Positions 9,109 through 18,199 are shown, numbered from the stretch's first letter. The stretch: DNA of 64,000 bases from Terriglobus sp. RCC_193 (GCF_041355105.1 NZ_JBFUPK010000001.1:310001-374000); one strand, 5' to 3'. Numbers and translations: made by a program. Notes: generated by a model not told the origin, from the letters alone.

Positions 9109-10728
9109 ATGGCGAATCTTTTTGCCCGTAAAACCATGGATGTCCTGCTTGCGGAGGCACGCGAGGAAGGCTCCCATACACTGCAACGGTCGCTTGGGCC
9201 GTTTGCTTTGACTTCGCTTGGTGTTGGCGCAGTCATTGGCGCGGGCATCTTCGTGCTTGCGGGCATCGGCGCGCATAACGCGGGACCGGCTTTGATCCTG
9301 TCCTATGTTCTATCGGGCATGGGATGCGTGTTTGCGGGTCTCTGCTATGCGGAGTTCGCTGCAATGATTCCGCTGGCGGGTTCTGCCTACACTTATGCGT
9401 ATGCGACCCTGGGCGAGCTCTTTGCCTGGATCATCGGCTGGGACCTGACGCTGGAATATGCGATGGGCGCGTCGACGGTGTCGGGGGGATGGTCGAATCA
9501 TTTCATCGAATTCCTGAATATCTTCGGCATCAAGTTTCCCTTATGGCTGGCGTATGACCACTGGACCGGCCTGCGTACTGCAACTGACCAGGTGGCGCGC
9601 GCGATGCTACAGGCGCAGCATCCGGAACTGATCGCGGGCACGAAGGCGTTTTCCGAGGCACTGGAGGCATTGAAGGTGGCAGCTCCGGCTGCGCTGACAT
9701 CGCAGGCGCATGCGCTGCTGAATGCGCCGCACATTTTTGGCGTGGAGATTGGATTCAACCTGCCAGCGTTCATCATTGCACTGGTCATCACAGCGATCCT
9801 GGTGGTGGGAATTCAGGAGTCGGCGAAGTTCAACGGCGGCATCGTGGTGATGAAGGTGGCGGTGGTGTTGTTCGTCATCGCGCTTGGCTCGCGCTACATC
9901 AGCCACGCAAACTGGGGCACCGACTGGCACAGCTTCGCGCCAATGGGTGTGAGTGGCATTGGCACTGCAGCCGGACTGATCTTTTTCAGCTATATCGGCT
10001 TCGACGCGGTATCGACGACGGCGCAGGAGGCAAAGAACCCGCAGCGCGATCTGCCCATCGGCATCATCCTTTCGCTGATTATCTGCACGGTGCTGTACAT
10101 CGGTGTCGCAGCGGTGTTGACGGGCATGGTTTACTGGCCGGACATTAATATCGAAGCTCCGGTGGCGCGTGCGTTCCTGTCGCATAACCTGGGCTGGGCT
10201 GCGGACGTCATTACGGTAGGCGCATTGGCTGGCCTTACAAGCGTCATGCTGGTGATGCTGCTGGGACAGTCGCGCGTGCTGTATGCGATGGCGAAGGACG
10301 GCCTGCTGCCGAACAAGTTTTTCGGCTCGATTCATCCGAAGTTCCGCACCCCGTGGAAGGCAACGATTCTGGCGGGTGTGTTGGCGGCCATTGTGGGTTC
10401 GGTCACGCCGATTGACGATATCGGCAAGATGGTGAACATTGGCACGCTGCTGGCATTTGTGATCGTGTGCATTGCGATCATGGTGCTGCGCAAGACGGAC
10501 CCGGATCGCGAACGTCCGTTCCGCGCGCCGCTGGTATGGCCGATTCCGGTGGTGCCGGTGCTCGGCGTGCTGTTCAACGGCTACATGATGTACAAGCTGG
10601 GCATCTGGAACTGGGTGCGACTGATCGGTTGGCTGGTAATTGGTATGGTGGTGTACTTCACCTACTCGCGCAAGCACAGTCGCGTGCAGTTGGGGCTGCC
10701 TGATCCAGAACCAGTGGATCATCTGTAA
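9109..10728 (+). CDS. APC-family amino-acid permease (cationic amino-acid transporter-like)
   Basis: 539-residue membrane permease. The N-terminus ARKTMDVLLAEAREEGSHTL and the first segment GVGAVIGAGIFVLAGIGAHN are typical of the CAT (YfnA-like) branch, as is the segment LGELFAWIIGWDLTLEYAMG. Roughly 12-14 membrane helices are expected. The ATG has GAGGTAA eight bases upstream. An unusually long loop (about 155-205), Ala-rich with little hydrophobicity, separates the segments around TM4 and TM5. It follows another APC permease by 30 bases and precedes a strong terminator. The branch name suggests basic amino acids, but bacterial members vary, so I leave the substrate open. Confidence 0.88.
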   Translation: MANLFARKTMDVLLAEAREEGSHTLQRSLGPFALTSLGVGAVIGAGIFVLAGIGAHNAGPALILSYVLSGMGCVFAGLCYAEFAAMIPLAGSAYTYAYATLGELFAWIIGWDLTLEYAMGASTVSGGWSNHFIEFLNIFGIKFPLWLAYDHWTGLRTATDQVARAMLQAQHPELIAGTKAFSEALEALKVAAPAALTSQAHALLNAPHIFGVEIGFNLPAFIIALVITAILVVGIQESAKFNGGIVVMKVAVVLFVIALGSRYISHANWGTDWHSFAPMGVSGIGTAAGLIFFSYIGFDAVSTTAQEAKNPQRDLPIGIILSLIICTVLYIGVAAVLTGMVYWPDINIEAPVARAFLSHNLGWAADVITVGALAGLTSVMLVMLLGQSRVLYAMAKDGLLPNKFFGSIHPKFRTPWKATILAGVLAAIVGSVTPIDDIGKMVNIGTLLAFVIVCIAIMVLRKTDPDRERPFRAPLVWPIPVVPVLGVLFNGYMMYKLGIWNWVRLIGWLVIGMVVYFTYSRKHSRVQLGLPDPEPVDHL

Positions 10729-10744
10729 GGAAATCGCAGTATGA

Positions 10745-10771
10745 AAAAGCCCTCCTGATTGGAGGGCTTTT
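10745..10771. terminator. Hairpin terminator between permease and nth
   Basis: 11-bp stem AAAAGCCCTCC / GGAGGGCTTTT with loop TGATT, followed by TTCTTT. It lies between convergent genes and can act in both directions. Confidence 0.85.
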
Positions 10772-10779
10772 TCTTTGGC

Positions 10780-11547
10780 TTAGTGCGATGCCCAGGTTTT
10801 GTCGCTGGAGTTGCAGAGGGTTTCGAGCGAGCAGTCAGCGCACTTTGGCTTGCGTGCTTCGCAAATCTGGCGACCGTGATAGATGAGTTCGTGCGAGAAG
10901 CTGATCCAGTGATCCTGCGGGATGATCTGCATGAGGTCGCGTTCGACCCTCACGGCGTCATCGTTGGTGGTGAGTTCCAGGCGACGAGAGAGACGCAGGA
11001 CATGCGTGTCCACGACAACTCCGGTAGGGATGCCGAACCATGTGCCCAGAACGACATTGCTGGTTTTGCGTGCAGCGCCGGGGATGCGGAGCATCTCGTC
11101 CATTGTCTGCGGGACGTGTCCACCAAATTCCTCACTGACAATCTTTGCCGCGCCTACAAGTGATTTGGCCTTCATGCGGAAGAAAGACAGGGAGGCGATG
11201 ATGGGTTGGATGGCTTCCGGCGTGGCTTGCGCCATGTCATGGGGCGTGGGGTAGGCGTGGAAGAGAGCCGGTGTAACCATGTTCACGCGTACGTCGGTGC
11301 ATTGCGCTGAGAGGATTGTGGCAACAAGAAGTTCCCATGCGTTGCGATGGTTCAGAGCGCAGGTGGCATTGGGATAGGTGCGGTCCAGCGCGTCGATGAT
11401 AGCGTGCACACGTTCGGGTGCGAGCGGGTTCTTCGTCTTGCCGGGGGCTTTCTTTGGAGAGACGGGTTCGCTGGCAGCGATCTTACGTGCGGCGACAGCT
11501 TTGGCTATGGACTTCTTTGCCGGGGTCTTCTTGGCGGCCTTGGTCAT
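10780..11547 (-). CDS. nth: Endonuclease III (DNA glycosylase/AP lyase)
   Basis: Base-excision repair enzyme removing oxidised pyrimidines. From the ATG at 11547 it is 255 residues; a start at 11610 is possible and would add 21 residues. An alanine/lysine-rich basic tail (about 40 residues) precedes the core, longer than in E. coli Nth. The core shows LLVATILSAQCTDVRVN, the helix-hairpin-helix RIPGAARKTSN with the catalytic Lys, VVVDTHVLRLSRRL with the catalytic Asp, and a 4Fe-4S site Cys-x6-Cys-x2-Cys-x5-Cys at the C-terminus. The hairpin reads PGAARK where most members have PGVGRK. It is a single gene with convergent and divergent neighbours. Confidence 0.94.
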   Translation of the reverse strand: MTKAAKKTPAKKSIAKAVAARKIAASEPVSPKKAPGKTKNPLAPERVHAIIDALDRTYPNATCALNHRNAWELLVATILSAQCTDVRVNMVTPALFHAYPTPHDMAQATPEAIQPIIASLSFFRMKAKSLVGAAKIVSEEFGGHVPQTMDEMLRIPGAARKTSNVVLGTWFGIPTGVVVDTHVLRLSRRLELTTNDDAVRVERDLMQIIPQDHWISFSHELIYHGRQICEARKPKCADCSLETLCNSSDKTWASH

Positions 11548-11686
11548 GTTGGGGATTGTATCGGGTGGATGCTTCGCAGCGGAATCCTGAGAGAAGTTGC
11601 GTAAGACCACCGATGTTTAGCGGATACTAAGTAGCGCGTTAATTACCCATTAATCGTTGCTCGGTACATAAGCAAGAGGAGTAGCC

Positions 11687-13159
11687 ATGCGTCTGAAGTT
11701 TTCCTTCACAGGACATACTGTTTGTTTGTTTTCAGCCTGTGTGCTGATTGGCGCTGGTTTGGCCTGGGGGCAGGCAAAACCTTCTCCGGCGAAAACCACG
11801 GACTTCGATACCGCAGCACCGAAAGATGAAATCCTGGGCACAGGCAAGGCAGCTTCAGGCGCTTCGATGTCTGAGGCAAGTAGCCCGAATCGAACCGTGG
11901 GACCGCAACGGGATGGCTCGATTGTTGCTTCCGACAATCAGACGCTTACGCCTGCGGGAAAAATTGTTGAGATGGGCTCGCCCGTACGTGTCAAAGCAAT
12001 TGCTCTCAACCCGAATCGCTTGGTTCATAGTGCGGCTGTTCTCCTGATGGGGTCGCCGCAGCCGATCATCGTATTCGATACGGTGGCAGGAAAGGTGTTG
12101 CAGCGCTTTACACCTGAGGACGCAGCAGCAGCCAATGCCAAGGACACAACCACCGGATCCTTCACAGGCATTACTTATTCCGCAGATGGCACGAAGCTGC
12201 TTTTCAGCCAGGACAATAACCATGTTGTGATTGCGAAGGTGGATAAGAAGACGGGGCTTCTTAGCAGCGATCAGCGAGTCAAGCTGCCTGAGCCGCCTGC
12301 GGACGGACGCACGTATCACAATGCGAAGTCGATCAATCCGGGAGGCATCGCATTCTCGGCAGATGGTAAGCATGCTTATGTCGCATTGAATGTCGCGAAT
12401 ACGCTTGGTGTGATCGACCTTACCGCGTCTCCAGCGAAGCTGATTGGACAGATCCCTGTTGGAAATGTCCCGAACAGTGTGGTCGTGCGTGGTAGCTATG
12501 CCTACGTCACGAATGAAGGCGGACGACCTGCTACCAACGAGGATTTTACGAACGATTCCGATGGCACGGCGATTGTTGTGGACCGGAAAGATGCCTTTAC
12601 TCTATCTGGTACGGTATCTGTCGTTGATCTGACAGCCGGTAAAGAAGTGCAGACTATACCCGTTGGTTTGCATCCCGTTGGTATGGCGATCTCCGGCTCG
12701 AAACTCTATGTTGCGAATGCTTATAGCGATAGTCTTTCGATCATAGATCTGCAGTCCAATAAGGTTGAACGCACGATTAATCTCAGTGTTCCGATTGCCA
12801 AGGGGATCTTTGGTTCTGGCCCCAATGGGGTTGCCGTTACGGATGACGGCAAAGCTTACGTGACCCTGGGCCAGGCGAATGCCGTCGCGGTTGTTAATCT
12901 GCAGGGGCGCGAGAGCAATCCTGTTGTTGGTTATATTCCGACGGCTTACTTCCCAACATCTATCACCTATGACAGGGCTGGGAAGCAGATTCTGGTAGCC
13001 GATGATAAGGGCCTGGGATCACGCGGCAATACGACGACCAAGGACAACGTAGTTGGCTACAACACGCATGGTGATATGGGAGCCGCGAACCTGATTGCAG
13101 AGCCAAACTCCGTAGAGTTGGCGAAGTTCAGCAAGCAGGTGTTCGACAACAATCACTGA
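11687..13159 (+). CDS. Secreted YncE-like beta-propeller (first part of a gene split by a stop codon)
   Basis: 490 residues with a signal peptide (VCLFSACVLIGAGLAWGQA) and repeated blades of the YVTN type: HAYVALNVANTLGVIDL, YAYVTNEGGR, KLYVANAYSDSLSIIDL and KAYVTLGQANAVAVVNL. Such propellers are exported. The ATG has AGAGGAG five bases upstream. The stop TGA at 13157 is in the same reading frame as the phosphoesterase that follows, and the 21 bases between are open. In Acidobacteria related proteins join a propeller and a phosphoesterase in one chain, so this is probably the N-terminal half of a broken or read-through fusion gene. Confidence 0.85.
   Translation: MRLKFSFTGHTVCLFSACVLIGAGLAWGQAKPSPAKTTDFDTAAPKDEILGTGKAASGASMSEASSPNRTVGPQRDGSIVASDNQTLTPAGKIVEMGSPVRVKAIALNPNRLVHSAAVLLMGSPQPIIVFDTVAGKVLQRFTPEDAAAANAKDTTTGSFTGITYSADGTKLLFSQDNNHVVIAKVDKKTGLLSSDQRVKLPEPPADGRTYHNAKSINPGGIAFSADGKHAYVALNVANTLGVIDLTASPAKLIGQIPVGNVPNSVVVRGSYAYVTNEGGRPATNEDFTNDSDGTAIVVDRKDAFTLSGTVSVVDLTAGKEVQTIPVGLHPVGMAISGSKLYVANAYSDSLSIIDLQSNKVERTINLSVPIAKGIFGSGPNGVAVTDDGKAYVTLGQANAVAVVNLQGRESNPVVGYIPTAYFPTSITYDRAGKQILVADDKGLGSRGNTTTKDNVVGYNTHGDMGAANLIAEPNSVELAKFSKQVFDNNH
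13157..13159 (+). other. In-frame TGA separating propeller and phosphoesterase halves
   Basis: Codons run AAC AAT CAC TGA AAC CTG ACG with both flanks in one frame. Reading TGA as TGG (Trp) would give NNHWNLTTN and one protein of 963 residues from 11687 to 14578. Alternatives are a true nonsense mutation, a base-call error or stop read-through. Confidence 0.75.
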
Positions 13160-13180
13160 AACCTGACGACGAACATTGCG

Positions 13181-14578
13181 GTGGGAAAAGAGTTCATTGA
13201 TTCGCGTGCTGTGCCGGTGGTGATCCCCAGGCATATTGGAGAGCCTTCGCTGATCAAGCACGTCTTCTTGATCATTAAGGAGAACCGCACTTACGACCAG
13301 ATGCTGGGAGATGTGAAGTGGGGCAATGGTGCGCCGGAGCTGGCAATGTTTGCTTCTGCTGTGCCTAACCAACATGCGCTGGTGAAGCGGTTTCCTCTGC
13401 TCGACAACGTATATGCACCCAGCCGTCAATCGGCTGACGGCCACCCGTGGATTGGTATGTCAGGTTCGTTTTATTCCAATGACATTCTGGCACCGGATTG
13501 GATTCGTTCTTATCCGGGTGGTGGCGCAGAAGATCCTTTGACCTATACACCCAAGGGATTTTTATGGTCGGAGGTAGAGGCCCGGGGACTGACTGCCAAG
13601 CTGTATGGCGAATGGAGCAGCGGCGCTACGATTGCCCACAAGGCAGATGGCTCAGTCTATACGTGGACAGACTTCTATAACACTTCGCTGTGCAAGGAAG
13701 GGAAGGCGCCGGCTTCGAGCTGTGTCGTTCCGGACGATGCAATCCATGTGGGCTCCGTCATTCCTTCCGCAGCGAAGATCATGGACCCGCACTATCCGCC
13801 GTTCAACCTGAATATTCCAGATCAATATCGCGTTGATTACTGGATTAAAGATTTCCAGGCGATGGATGCCAGGAACCAGGTTCCCAATCTGACGATTCTG
13901 TGGCTTCCAGATGACCATACAGCGGGTGCTTCGAAGGGGCTGCCCGATCCGATGAGTTATCAAGCAGACAATGATCTGGCTCTTGGTCGCATGGTTGAGG
14001 CGATTAGTCATAGCAAAGTGTGGGGACAGTCGGCCATCTTTGTAGAAGAAGACGATTCGCAGGGAGGATCAGACCATGTTGACGGACACCGTCAGCCGGT
14101 CTATATCATCAGCCCCTACACCGTTGCGCCACAGGCTCCCGGCCAGGGCAAGGCCATCCACGCAACCTATACCGCAGAGAACATCAATCGGACGATCGAA
14201 AACATTCTTGGTACGCAGCCTCTCACGCAGTTCGATCTGGTTGCCTCGCCCATGTTTGACGCATTTCAGAACACGCCCGATCTGACTCCTTATGATGCTG
14301 TACCGGCGGTTCTGCCGCTGGATCAGGGGCCTGGGTTGCGAGGTGTTGCTCCTGTTTCGTCGAACCCGATGGAGAAGGCCTGGTTCAAAGCTACCGCGGC
14401 GGTCATGAAAGGTAAGTACGACAAGGCTGATGCGGTTGAGCCAAACTTTCTGAATCACTCCACCTGGTACATGGTGACAGGGTGGACACGCCCCTACCCC
14501 GGTGAAGATAAGGTGATGCTTCCGGGACCATTGGTAAAAGTCGCCAAGAAGTACAACGGTGATGGTGATGACGACTAA
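13181..14578 (+). CDS. Phosphoesterase/alkaline-phosphatase-like domain (second part of split gene)
   Basis: 465 residues from a GTG at 13181. The segment IKHVFLIIKENRTYDQMLGD is the hallmark of the phosphoesterase family that includes acid phosphatase AcpA and phospholipase C, with Glu-Asn as metal ligands. FVEEDDSQGGSDHVDGHRQP carries the second acidic/His metal cluster. It probably hydrolyses phosphate esters outside the cytoplasm. It has no signal peptide and no ribosome site of its own, and shares the frame of the preceding propeller ORF, so it most likely belongs to that gene. The C-terminus ends GDGDDD. If translated alone it would be cytoplasmic and perhaps inactive. Confidence 0.82.
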   Translation: MGKEFIDSRAVPVVIPRHIGEPSLIKHVFLIIKENRTYDQMLGDVKWGNGAPELAMFASAVPNQHALVKRFPLLDNVYAPSRQSADGHPWIGMSGSFYSNDILAPDWIRSYPGGGAEDPLTYTPKGFLWSEVEARGLTAKLYGEWSSGATIAHKADGSVYTWTDFYNTSLCKEGKAPASSCVVPDDAIHVGSVIPSAAKIMDPHYPPFNLNIPDQYRVDYWIKDFQAMDARNQVPNLTILWLPDDHTAGASKGLPDPMSYQADNDLALGRMVEAISHSKVWGQSAIFVEEDDSQGGSDHVDGHRQPVYIISPYTVAPQAPGQGKAIHATYTAENINRTIENILGTQPLTQFDLVASPMFDAFQNTPDLTPYDAVPAVLPLDQGPGLRGVAPVSSNPMEKAWFKATAAVMKGKYDKADAVEPNFLNHSTWYMVTGWTRPYPGEDKVMLPGPLVKVAKKYNGDGDDD

Positions 14579-14646
14579 GACGAGATGACAGCCCAACCAT
14601 CTTTGTATCGAGAGGTCCGACGAAATGGGTGGCGTATCAAGAAGAA

Positions 14647-14683
14647 GCCCGCTGTGATTGACTCACAAGCGGGCGATCTTTTT
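14647..14683 (+). terminator. Hairpin terminator after the phosphoesterase
   Basis: GCCCGCTGTGA pairs with TCACAAGCGGGC (one bulged base), loop TTGAC, followed by GATCTTTTTG. It ends the plus-strand unit and also lies just beyond the hemQ stop on the other strand. Confidence 0.75.
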
Positions 14684-14700
14684 GTTATTCCGTTTTTAAT

Positions 14701-15516
14701 TTAGCCAATGTGATCGAGCATCTCTTCCGGTGTCATGCGGACGCAGGAGAAGATGGGGAAGTCCTTCAGCGTGTACATGCTGGCTTCGGTTTCGCGGAGC
14801 TGCTGCACCAGATCCACGAAGTCTTCCGGGAAGTTGGTTTCGAAAGCCACCACAAACTCCTGATCGTCGATGCCGAAAGAATAAGTTGTGTTGAGCTTCA
14901 CGCGCGGATAGGCAAGACCGACGCGGATGTGTTCGTCCATCAGACGTCTGCGCTCTTCCATCGACAGCATGTACCACGGGCGTGTCTTCCAGAAGGGATA
15001 GACGAAGATGTACTTGTGGCCACCGGGGCGGATGGCTCCGCGGCTTTCCGCTTCGCTCTCATCCTCGCGGTCAATCTGGTACTGCGAACGCTTCGTCATG
15101 GAGAGGAAGTGGTGTGGGATTTCGATGTATCCGCCGAGCGGTGTTGCGAGCAGTTCGCTGCGCATACGGTTCATCTCTTCCACGGAGTAGCAGATGGACC
15201 AGACGAGCATGTCCACATCACCACGTGTGCCTACGGTGGAGTAGGTCATGGTGAGGAACTCACCGGGCTTCTGCCATTTTTCAATCACTGCAATGAAGGC
15301 GGCCTTGTGCACGGCTTTTTCCGCAGCGGGCAGGCGCTTCCACTCCGGCAGGATGCGGTAGAAGGAGAAGGCTACGATCTGGCGTTTGACGGGCGCTCCG
15401 CCGCCGTGTGTGTGCTGCGGACGGCCCGAGGGCTGCGATCCGTAACCAGCCGGAGGTCCGGCGACGGGAGGGGCGGTGTGGGCGGCGGTTGTTTCGGGCG
15501 CGTTCGTTTCTGCCAT
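14701..15516 (-). CDS. hemQ: HemQ-type coproheme decarboxylase (chlorite dismutase-like fold)
   Basis: Converts coproheme to haem b in the coproporphyrin-dependent pathway. 271 residues. A Pro/Ala/Gly-rich N-terminal tail of about 45 residues precedes the domain. The repeated ferredoxin-like halves are visible, with the catalytic-tyrosine stretch KYIFVYPFWKTRPWYML, the helix RRRLMDEHIRVG that supplies the haem-ligand His, and LNTTYSFGIDDQEFVVAFET. These fit HemQ rather than true chlorite dismutase, which keeps a distal Arg. It is divergent from the DedA gene with 72 bases between starts. No other haem gene is nearby. Confidence 0.88.
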   Translation of the reverse strand: MAETNAPETTAAHTAPPVAGPPAGYGSQPSGRPQHTHGGGAPVKRQIVAFSFYRILPEWKRLPAAEKAVHKAAFIAVIEKWQKPGEFLTMTYSTVGTRGDVDMLVWSICYSVEEMNRMRSELLATPLGGYIEIPHHFLSMTKRSQYQIDREDESEAESRGAIRPGGHKYIFVYPFWKTRPWYMLSMEERRRLMDEHIRVGLAYPRVKLNTTYSFGIDDQEFVVAFETNFPEDFVDLVQQLRETEASMYTLKDFPIFSCVRMTPEEMLDHIG

Positions 15517-15588
15517 GCCTTAAGAATATCAGCCGGGTATACTCAGCGAAGTTTCCCCCAACTCGCGAGCCATCGAAAGAAAGCCGAC

Positions 15589-16230
15589 ATGACCGAAAAG
15601 ATCATCGATTTCCTGCTGCCCTACATCACACACCTGATCACTGCGATTGGATATCCCGGCGTGGCGCTTCTCATGGCGATTGAATCCGCCTGCATTCCGC
15701 TGCCGAGCGAAATCATCATGCCGTTCGCCGGATATGTGGTGGACATGGGCAAGATGAATCTCTATCTGGCGGCGACGGCTGGTGCAATCGGCTGCAATCT
15801 TGGCTCAGTGGTGGCGTATTGGATTGGCGCACACGGCGGTCGTCCGCTGGTGGAACGGTTTGGCCGTTATGTATTGATGAGTCACAAGGACCTGGACCGC
15901 GTGGACCACTACTTCCAGAAGTATGGCGAGATCACGGTGCTGGTGGGTCGATTGCTGCCGGTGGTGCGTACGTTTATTGCGCTGCCCGCCGGGATTGCGC
16001 GTATGCCGCAGCTCCGTTTCCACATCTACACCTTCATCGGTTCATGGCCGTGGTGCTTTGCGCTGGCGTATGTGGGCATGAAGGCAGGTGCAAGCTGGAA
16101 CGATCCGCACAGCACACTGAAGCAGATTCTGCACAAAGCAGATGCTGCAATTATCGCGGTCATCCTGGTGGGCATCGTATGGTTTGTGTGGACGCACCTG
16201 AAGAATCGCAACCTGCCTGCGGGAGCTTAG
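15589..16230 (+). CDS. DedA-family membrane protein
   Basis: 213 residues from the ATG at 15589; longer in-frame extensions upstream run antisense through hemQ and are not coding. DedA proteins help recycle undecaprenyl phosphate or flip lipids across the inner membrane. Signatures seen: ESACIPLPSEIIMPFAGY near the N-terminus (Glu and Pro-Ser-Glu in a re-entrant loop) and LVGRLLPVVRTFIALPAG (Gly-Arg-x3-Pro-x2-Arg-Thr), essential in characterised members. Four to six hydrophobic segments are present, the last AAIIAVILVGIVWFVW. Which lipid it handles is unknown. It converges on motB with 30 bases between. Confidence 0.9.
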   Translation: MTEKIIDFLLPYITHLITAIGYPGVALLMAIESACIPLPSEIIMPFAGYVVDMGKMNLYLAATAGAIGCNLGSVVAYWIGAHGGRPLVERFGRYVLMSHKDLDRVDHYFQKYGEITVLVGRLLPVVRTFIALPAGIARMPQLRFHIYTFIGSWPWCFALAYVGMKAGASWNDPHSTLKQILHKADAAIIAVILVGIVWFVWTHLKNRNLPAGA

Positions 16231-16260
16231 TGGAGTTTGATATAGATCGGCCAAAGCGCG

Positions 16261-17133
16261 TCACTGTGCAGGTGCTTGGCGGGATGAAATAGTCTTCATC
16301 GCAAACGGTAGTGGAGGAGCCTCGTTGGCAGAGATGCTGCGAGGCTTTTCTGTTGCATTGAGCTTGTTACTCGTCATAGGCGCCGCTGCTCTGGTGCGCA
16401 ATAGAACGATGTCGACGCGGCGATTGGTAGCGCGGCCTTCGGCGGTGTTGTTGCCTGCGATGGGGTGAAATTCACCGTAGCCCGCAAGAGAGAAGTTCGC
16501 TGGTGAATTGACGCTGCTCATCATTAACACTTGTGCGATGGACGCTGCGCGTGCGGTGGAGAGCTCCCAGTTGGAACGGAACTGTGCCGTGTGGATGGGC
16601 TGATTGTCCGTGTGCCCTTCAATGCGTGTCGGGCCATTGGGAAGTGCTCGCGCGATTCTCGTCAGAACCGTCAGTGCGGAAGGCTTTACCTCTGCGCTGC
16701 CTGAGTCGAAGAAGCCAGCGCTGTCGAGTGACAGTGTTGTTCCCTCATCGTTGGTGCGGATGGTGACCATGTGCTGCCGCACTGCGACCGCGAGGGCATT
16801 GGCGATTTCGTTCCTGAAGGCATCATCGTTCTCTTTGCCTTTACTTCCTTCGACGGTGGGTGTTTCGAGAGGCATCTCCAGCGGCATGGGAGCGCCGTTG
16901 CTGGTGCCTGCTCCCGGTGCGAGCGGTGGCGTCTTCGCGTGTGCATCGAAGACGGCCGTTTGTTGAAACGCAGTCTGCATGGCGGCGGCCATTTTTGCTG
17001 CTTTCTTCTTATCGCTGGAACTGGAGGCAAACATGACGACGAAGAAGGCGAAGAGGAGTGTAAGAAGATCAGCCCAGGAGACGAGCCACCGTTCGTGATT
17101 GACGTGTTCGGCATGCTTCTTCTTCTTGCTCAT
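16261..17133 (-). CDS. motB: Flagellar motor stator protein MotB
   Basis: 290 residues. One N-terminal membrane helix carries the proton-binding Asp22 in LVSWADLLTLLFAFFVVMFA. After a Pro/Thr-rich plug and linker, an OmpA-like peptidoglycan-binding domain spans about 150-250 with IEGHTDNQPIHTAQFRSNWELSTARA and GEFHPIAGNNTAEGRATNRRVDIV. The stator couples ion flow to rotation and is anchored to the wall by this domain. The Asp context does not tell H+ from Na+. It follows motA after two bases. Confidence 0.95.
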   Translation of the reverse strand: MSKKKKHAEHVNHERWLVSWADLLTLLFAFFVVMFASSSSDKKKAAKMAAAMQTAFQQTAVFDAHAKTPPLAPGAGTSNGAPMPLEMPLETPTVEGSKGKENDDAFRNEIANALAVAVRQHMVTIRTNDEGTTLSLDSAGFFDSGSAEVKPSALTVLTRIARALPNGPTRIEGHTDNQPIHTAQFRSNWELSTARAASIAQVLMMSSVNSPANFSLAGYGEFHPIAGNNTAEGRATNRRVDIVLLRTRAAAPMTSNKLNATEKPRSISANEAPPLPFAMKTISSRQAPAQ

Positions 17134-17135
17134 CG

Positions 17136-17897
17136 TTAAGCTGCCTCTGCGCGACCATGAGCAAGGAAGGTCTTCAACTTGGTTTCAATCATGCGCGGGT
17201 TCAGGCCTTCCAGGATGCTGATAACACCTTCGAGCATCATCTCCTGCATCATCAGGTGTTCCTTGTGACGAATCTTCAGTTTGCCCGCAGCGGGAAGGCA
17301 GAAGAGATTTGCGAGTGCCACACCATAGATTGTGGCGACGAAGGCGACTGCAATGCCTTTGCCTACCTCGTCGATGTTGTCGAGATGTTGCATGACCTGG
17401 ATCAGTCCCAGTACGGCTCCAATGATGCCGATAGTGGGCGAAAAAGCTCCGGCAGATTCCAGCACGGCGGGGATCTTTTCTTCCATCTCACTCTTGTTGT
17501 CGATTTCAAGCTGCATGATCTTGCGAACTTCACTGGACTCTGTGCCATCGACTGCCAGCATGAGGCCTTGCTTCAGGAAAGGTTCTTTGACGGAGGCGAG
17601 ATCCGCATCGAGTGAGACGATGCCGCTTTTGCGCGCCTTGTTTGCAAATTCCACAATTTGTTTCAACACGGCATCTTCATTTGTGCCTTTGTGGAGAAAG
17701 ACACGAACAATACCTTTGGCGGAGGCGATGAGGACATTGAGAGGGAACTGCACAGCGCATGCGCCGATGGTGCCACCGAGTACGATCATGGCAGCCGTAA
17801 GTTGGGTGATCTGGCCCAGGTTGCCACCTTCCATAATCATGGCGCCGAGGATGGCAACGAGGGCTATGACAATGCCTCCGATGCTTGCGATATCCAT
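17136..17897 (-). CDS. motA: Flagellar motor stator protein MotA
   Basis: 253 residues, four membrane helices: the first two at the N-terminus (IGGIVIALVAILGAMIMEGG, MIVLGGTIGACAVQFPLNVL), the last two at about 150-205. The fourth and third helices hold the conserved SAGAFSPTIGIIGAVLGLIQ with Pro needed for torque. The long cytoplasmic loop is charged (KARKSGIVSLDADL), as needed to contact FliG. A GGAGAC lies upstream of the ATG. Co-oriented with flbD (24 bases upstream) and motB (2 bases downstream), forming an operon flbD-motA-motB. Confidence 0.96.
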   Translation of the reverse strand: MDIASIGGIVIALVAILGAMIMEGGNLGQITQLTAAMIVLGGTIGACAVQFPLNVLIASAKGIVRVFLHKGTNEDAVLKQIVEFANKARKSGIVSLDADLASVKEPFLKQGLMLAVDGTESSEVRKIMQLEIDNKSEMEEKIPAVLESAGAFSPTIGIIGAVLGLIQVMQHLDNIDEVGKGIAVAFVATIYGVALANLFCLPAAGKLKIRHKEHLMMQEMMLEGVISILEGLNPRMIETKLKTFLAHGRAEAA

Positions 17898-17921
17898 TAT
17901 GTGTCTCCGTCTCAGAAAAAA

Positions 17922-18173
17922 TTAGGAGTGATGCTGCGCTGTGTGCAGGGCAAGATGCGCGCTGACTGCGGCGTCGGCAGAAGGCCATGCGTGATGCAAT
18001 ACATTGGCGCGATAGTGCAGTGTGCGTGTGAGTACGTCGGCGCAGGTTTCCAGAACGACGATCTTCTCGCCTGTGACAAGTGTGAGTGTGGTGTCGGGTA
18101 TGGCCTCGGCCAGTTTGATCAGGTCGCTATTCACGACAAAGGTGTGACCGTTAAGGCGTGTGAGTTCGATCAT
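17922..18173 (-). CDS. FlbD-family flagellar protein
   Basis: 83 residues from the ATG at 18173, with AGAAGG seven bases upstream. MIELTRLNGHTFVVNSDLI followed by TLTLVTGEKIVVLET matches the short FlbD/YlzI flagellar family seen next to motAB in Spirochaetes, Firmicutes and others; this is distinct from the sigma-54 regulator also called FlbD in Caulobacter. Its biochemical role is not known. The C-terminal 30 residues are His/Ala-rich (HYRANVLHHAW ... HTAQHHS) and longer than usual, with seven His, which might bind metal by chance. First gene of the motAB operon, divergent from fliC. Confidence 0.85.
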   Translation of the reverse strand: MIELTRLNGHTFVVNSDLIKLAEAIPDTTLTLVTGEKIVVLETCADVLTRTLHYRANVLHHAWPSADAAVSAHLALHTAQHHS

Positions 18174-18199
18174 GGTGAACCTTCTGTATTCGATCTTTA

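Noticed and set aside
9607-10722. Minus-strand frame of 371 codons
   Set aside because: Antisense shadow of the CAT-type permease; His/Arg/Gln-rich repeats arise from complement of hydrophobic codons.
14710-15588. Upstream extension of the DedA frame through hemQ
   Set aside because: The extension is antisense to hemQ and unlike any DedA N-terminus; the ATG at 15589 gives the normal length.
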